From: CAZWLD01 sp964634685 | GTDB lineage: Bacteria > Bacillota_I > Bacilli_A > Acholeplasmatales > JAEDCM01 | NCBI GenBank assembly: GCA_964634685.1 | Contig: CAZWLD010000041.1 | Span: 1-17,484, forward strand | Reading direction: 5' to 3' | DNA: 17,484 nt | Shown here: positions 15,247-17,484 of the stretch, one piece after another | Numbering within the stretch: position 1 is the stretch's first letter | Layout of the letters: the number at the start of each line of letters is the position of its first letter | Made by a program: the position numbers and the translations under genes | Notes under the pieces: generated by a model | What the model was told of the DNA's origin: nothing | The model's database searches: none | Seen by the model: only the letters and a program-made list of their open reading frames with translations

Positions 15247-16214
15247 AAAGAATTACCGATTTTTTTAATCGTATATATAAAAGAGCAGTTGATTTTATTT
15301 TGGGATTCATTAGATTTTTTTATCCCGATAATATCAAAAAGACCTTTAGTAATGAAAATATGAAAAGAATCTTTGCGACAAAAGAGGGTTGGCTTAATAT
15401 TTTATATTACGCTTCCTTAATTTTTATCGCATTAGTCTTTTTGTTTCCCTTTTATTTGGTGTTAATCAATTCCTTTAAAAATAAAACCGATATAATTTTT
15501 TCACCATTAGAGATTACAAATGGCTTTATGAGGGACTTTTCCAATTATCAGAATGGTATTGAAACAACAAACTTTTTTCGCTCAATCTTAAATTCTTTTT
15601 TAATAACAGTCATCTCGGTTTCTTTGATTTTGTTATTTACGTCAATGGCTTCATGGATGATTGTTAGAGTTAAAAATCGTTTAACAAGATTTCTTTATTA
15701 TTCCTTTGTTTTGGCGATGGTTGTGCCATTTCAATTGTTGCTGCAGCCGATGGTTTATATGTCATCTAATTGGTTTAATTTGGATAATTTATTAGGAATT
15801 AATATTTTGTATGTTGGATTTGGGGCAGGACTATCGGTTTTTATCTTTACGGGCTTTATTAAATCAATTCCTTACGAGATAGAAGAGGCCGCAATGATGG
15901 ATGGCTGTGGTCCCTTCCGAACCTTCTTTAAGGTGGTTGCACCAATCCTAAAGCCAACCTATATCACGGTTGCAATTTTAAATGTGATGTGGATTTGGAA
16001 TGACTATTTACTACCTGAGCGCATTTGGGGAAGCGATGAATATCAAATGACTTTGCCTGTCGCTATTCAAAAAACAATGGTTGGTCAATATGGGGATACC
16101 AAATATGATCAAATGATGGCAATTATTATTTTATCAATTATTCCTGTCATTATCTTTTACTTGTTGTTACAAAAGCATATCATCAGGGGCGTATCCGAGG
16201 GTGCCATTAAATGA
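15243..16214 (+). CDS. Sugar ABC transporter permease (MalG-like)
   Basis: This is the second membrane subunit of the importer. It has six hydrophobic segments between about residues 55 and 310, and a well-conserved EAA loop, EEAAMMDGCGPFRTFFKVVA at 214-233. The LINSFKNKTDII stretch after the first segment is typical of this subunit. At 323 residues it is longer than usual because of a basic N-terminal extension of about 45 residues before the first membrane segment, with no recognisable domain. The ATG overlaps the first permease stop (ATGA) and has GAGGTGA nearby. No ATP-binding protein follows; the next gene is on its own promoter. The importer therefore probably shares an MsmX/UgpC-type ATPase encoded elsewhere, as is known for many Firmicutes CUT1 systems. 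Confidence 0.93.
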   Translation: MKRITDFFNRIYKRAVDFILGFIRFFYPDNIKKTFSNENMKRIFATKEGWLNILYYASLIFIALVFLFPFYLVLINSFKNKTDIIFSPLEITNGFMRDFSNYQNGIETTNFFRSILNSFLITVISVSLILLFTSMASWMIVRVKNRLTRFLYYSFVLAMVVPFQLLLQPMVYMSSNWFNLDNLLGINILYVGFGAGLSVFIFTGFIKSIPYEIEEAAMMDGCGPFRTFFKVVAPILKPTYITVAILNVMWIWNDYLLPERIWGSDEYQMTLPVAIQKTMVGQYGDTKYDQMMAIIILSIIPVIIFYLLLQKHIIRGVSEGAIK

Positions 16215-16281
16215 ATTATTAATTTGTTACACATCTGAGTATAATTTTCGCATATTTTTTTAAAAGAAAAGTATTTTTTCA

Positions 16282-16310
16282 TTGAAATAATGTTGTAAAT
16301 GGTATATCAT
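16282..16310 (+). promoter_or_regulatory. Sigma-A promoter of the 154-residue membrane protein gene
   Basis: TTGAAA (16282-16287) and TATCAT (16305-16310) are separated by 17 bp, each matching consensus at five of six positions. This is the best-scoring two-box promoter in the window. The stretch from the permease stop to this promoter shows AT-rich runs but no clear terminator. Confidence 0.65.
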
Positions 16311-16340
16311 ATAAGTGAAAGAATGGAGGAAAAAATTTTT

Positions 16341-16805
16341 ATGAAAAAGAAAACTTTATTATCTTTAGTAAGTGTTGTTTTAGGTGCAGCTGTTTATTTA
16401 ACTTGCTTACTACCAGCAATCAGTTATAAAGTAAGCTCAGTTCTTGGAGGATCTGAAACTGAAACAGTTACCTTTTACAAGATGTTTGATAGTGATTTTG
16501 GTATGGGTATTGCGATTATGATTTTATTATCAGTTGGAGTAGTTGCCTTAATCGCTGGACTTGTAGTTGACTATCTAAAGGCAAACAAAAAGATTTCTCT
16601 ATTAGCTAATGCTTTAGGAGCCCTTTTATTAGTTGTGGCAGGAGTTTTATTCTTCTTTGTTACAAATGGTTATGAATTAAATGGATCTCTTGTTCTTGTA
16701 GAAGTAAAAACTAGTCTTGGCTTTGGAGCAATCATCTCAGCAATTCTTGCAATTCTAGGTGGAGCTGTAGCTGGATACAACGCTTTTCTACAATTAAAGA
16801 AATAA
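16341..16805 (+). CDS. Small four-segment membrane protein, unknown function
   Basis: I do not recognise this 154-residue protein. It has a basic start (MKKK) followed by a hydrophobic segment at about residues 5-27. An extracytoplasmic loop containing GSETETVTFYKMF follows, and then three more hydrophobic segments near 50-75, 85-110 and 120-148, with a basic end LQLKK. This four-segment plan resembles small uncharacterised Firmicutes membrane proteins. The ATG at 16341 has GGAGG at 16325-16329, at a longish 11-nt spacing; an ATG at 16323 overlapping that site was rejected. The promoter is strong and the codon choice is richer in ATC, GTA and CTT than its neighbours, which may indicate high expression. 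It is monocistronic, with a strong terminator after it. Confidence 0.82.
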   Translation: MKKKTLLSLVSVVLGAAVYLTCLLPAISYKVSSVLGGSETETVTFYKMFDSDFGMGIAIMILLSVGVVALIAGLVVDYLKANKKISLLANALGALLLVVAGVLFFFVTNGYELNGSLVLVEVKTSLGFGAIISAILAILGGAVAGYNAFLQLKK

Positions 16806-16826
16806 TTCTTGGAAACAAGATAACCT

Positions 16827-16855
16827 AAGCAATCCCTCGAGGATTGCTTTTTTTT
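16827..16855 (+). terminator. Rho-independent terminator
   Basis: AAGCAATCC (16827-16835), loop CTCGA, and GGATTGCTT (16841-16849) form a perfect 9-bp stem, and T residues run to 16855. It ends the 154-residue membrane protein transcript. Confidence 0.95.
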
Positions 16856-16866
16856 GGCTTAATAGG

Positions 16867-16872
16867 TATAAT
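16867..16872 (+). promoter_or_regulatory. -10 box upstream of the last membrane protein gene
   Basis: A perfect TATAAT lies 23 bp before the start codon. The best -35 at 17 bp is TTGCTT (16844-16849), which is inside the right arm of the preceding terminator and matches consensus only in TTG. Confidence 0.4.
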
Positions 16873-16895
16873 ATGGATATTAGGAGGGAAAGGAA

Positions 16896-17432
16896 TTGCT
16901 AAAAAAATTATATATTACCTTTGTTTTTTTAATGTACGTTTTAGTTGGTATATTTTTTTCTATGATCTTAGTAGACGATCATTTGGCGAATATTTTAGCT
17001 GATGCATTTATTGTCGATGCCTTTCTTTTATTAGCTTTAATGATTTTTCTAGGAATTCTTTCTTTTTTTAAGGCTGATCAATGTAGCTACCGCTTTATTC
17101 GCAATGTGAAATTGTTGTTGATACCTTTTTATATATTCTTTTTTGTTATTGGGATTCTTATTAGTGTTGGCCTTTTGGTTCCATTCCTCGTCTTTGTTAT
17201 TTTATTAGCCATTATTTTGTCGGTTGCCTTTGGATATTTATCCATTATCGTAACGGGATTACCGAACATTGTTAAATTAGTTAAAAGAATTATTAAAAAT
17301 CATGAAATCAATATTGCCTTAATCGTATCGTTAATAATGCATTTTTTCTTTGGATTAGATGTCATTGGTTCAGTAATTGTGTGCTTTAATGAAGGAAAAA
17401 ATATTACCATTAATGATGATATTCTAGGCTAG
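16896..17432 (+). CDS. Integral membrane protein, unknown function
   Basis: I do not recognise this 178-residue protein. It is strongly hydrophobic, with about five membrane segments: near residues 5-25, 38-58, 70-90, 90-120 (a long stretch that may be two) and 140-165. Short basic loops such as KLVKRIIKNHE near 125-137 suggest cytoplasmic positions. The C-terminus is a polar tail of about 14 residues. It begins with TTG, supported by AGGAGGG at 16882-16888 with 7-nt spacing. No motif links it to a known transporter or enzyme. It follows the terminator of another small membrane protein, with which it shares no visible similarity, so a functional link is unproven. The remaining 52 bases of the window show no further feature I can support. 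Confidence 0.8.
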   Translation: MLKKLYITFVFLMYVLVGIFFSMILVDDHLANILADAFIVDAFLLLALMIFLGILSFFKADQCSYRFIRNVKLLLIPFYIFFFVIGILISVGLLVPFLVFVILLAIILSVAFGYLSIIVTGLPNIVKLVKRIIKNHEINIALIVSLIMHFFFGLDVIGSVIVCFNEGKNITINDDILG

Positions 17433-17484
17433 GATAAACGCATGAAATCGTTGTAAATTATAAAGCATATCTTTAAATTTCAAT

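Overview
The window is AT-rich DNA with strong AGGAGG-type ribosome binding sites, TTG and GTG starts beside ATG, tightly packed operons and stem-plus-T-tract terminators. It also carries a three-gene spore germinant receptor operon. Together these point to a spore-forming Bacillota (Firmicutes), probably a gut-type member of the Bacilli/Erysipelotrichia side. That placement is inference; no rRNA or phylogenetic marker is present. TGA is used as a stop and tryptophan is TGG, so the code is standard.

Layout. 1-2289 (minus): a two-gene operon of a DUF1846 (UPF0371) protein followed by a GNAT acetyltransferase. 2405-5784 (plus): a germinant receptor operon in the order A-C-B, with a sigma-G-like promoter. 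5755-6651 (minus): an NAD-dependent epimerase/dehydratase-like protein whose 3' end overlaps gerB. 6751-8103 (plus): a MATE efflux transporter, divergent from the epimerase. 8151-8200: a 50-nt hairpin made of two related palindromic units. 8279-9577 (plus): a monofunctional aspartokinase of the YclM/LysC kind with tandem ACT domains, an operator-like dyad in its promoter and a terminator that begins inside the coding sequence. 9602-9690: three direct repeats at an exact 33-bp period, the last inside the promoter of an AAA+/DUF4143 ATPase (9718-11079). 11182-12821 (minus): the conserved pair ACT-domain protein then DUF711/UPF0210 'PFL family' protein. 12954-16214 (plus): a CUT1-type sugar ABC importer made of a binding lipoprotein and two permeases, with no ATPase subunit. 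16341-17432 (plus): two small integral membrane proteins of unknown function, each with its own promoter.

Most genes are ordinary chromosomal household genes and I see no mobile element. The germination genes form a receptor complex in the spore inner membrane. The aspartokinase feeds the lysine/diaminopimelate/threonine branch, and the importer must borrow an ATPase encoded elsewhere. No gene-free stretch exceeds 300 bases. The least explained signals are the 33-bp periodic repeats in front of the DUF4143 ATPase, the double-palindrome hairpin at 8151-8200, and the possible very short leader at the start of the ger operon.
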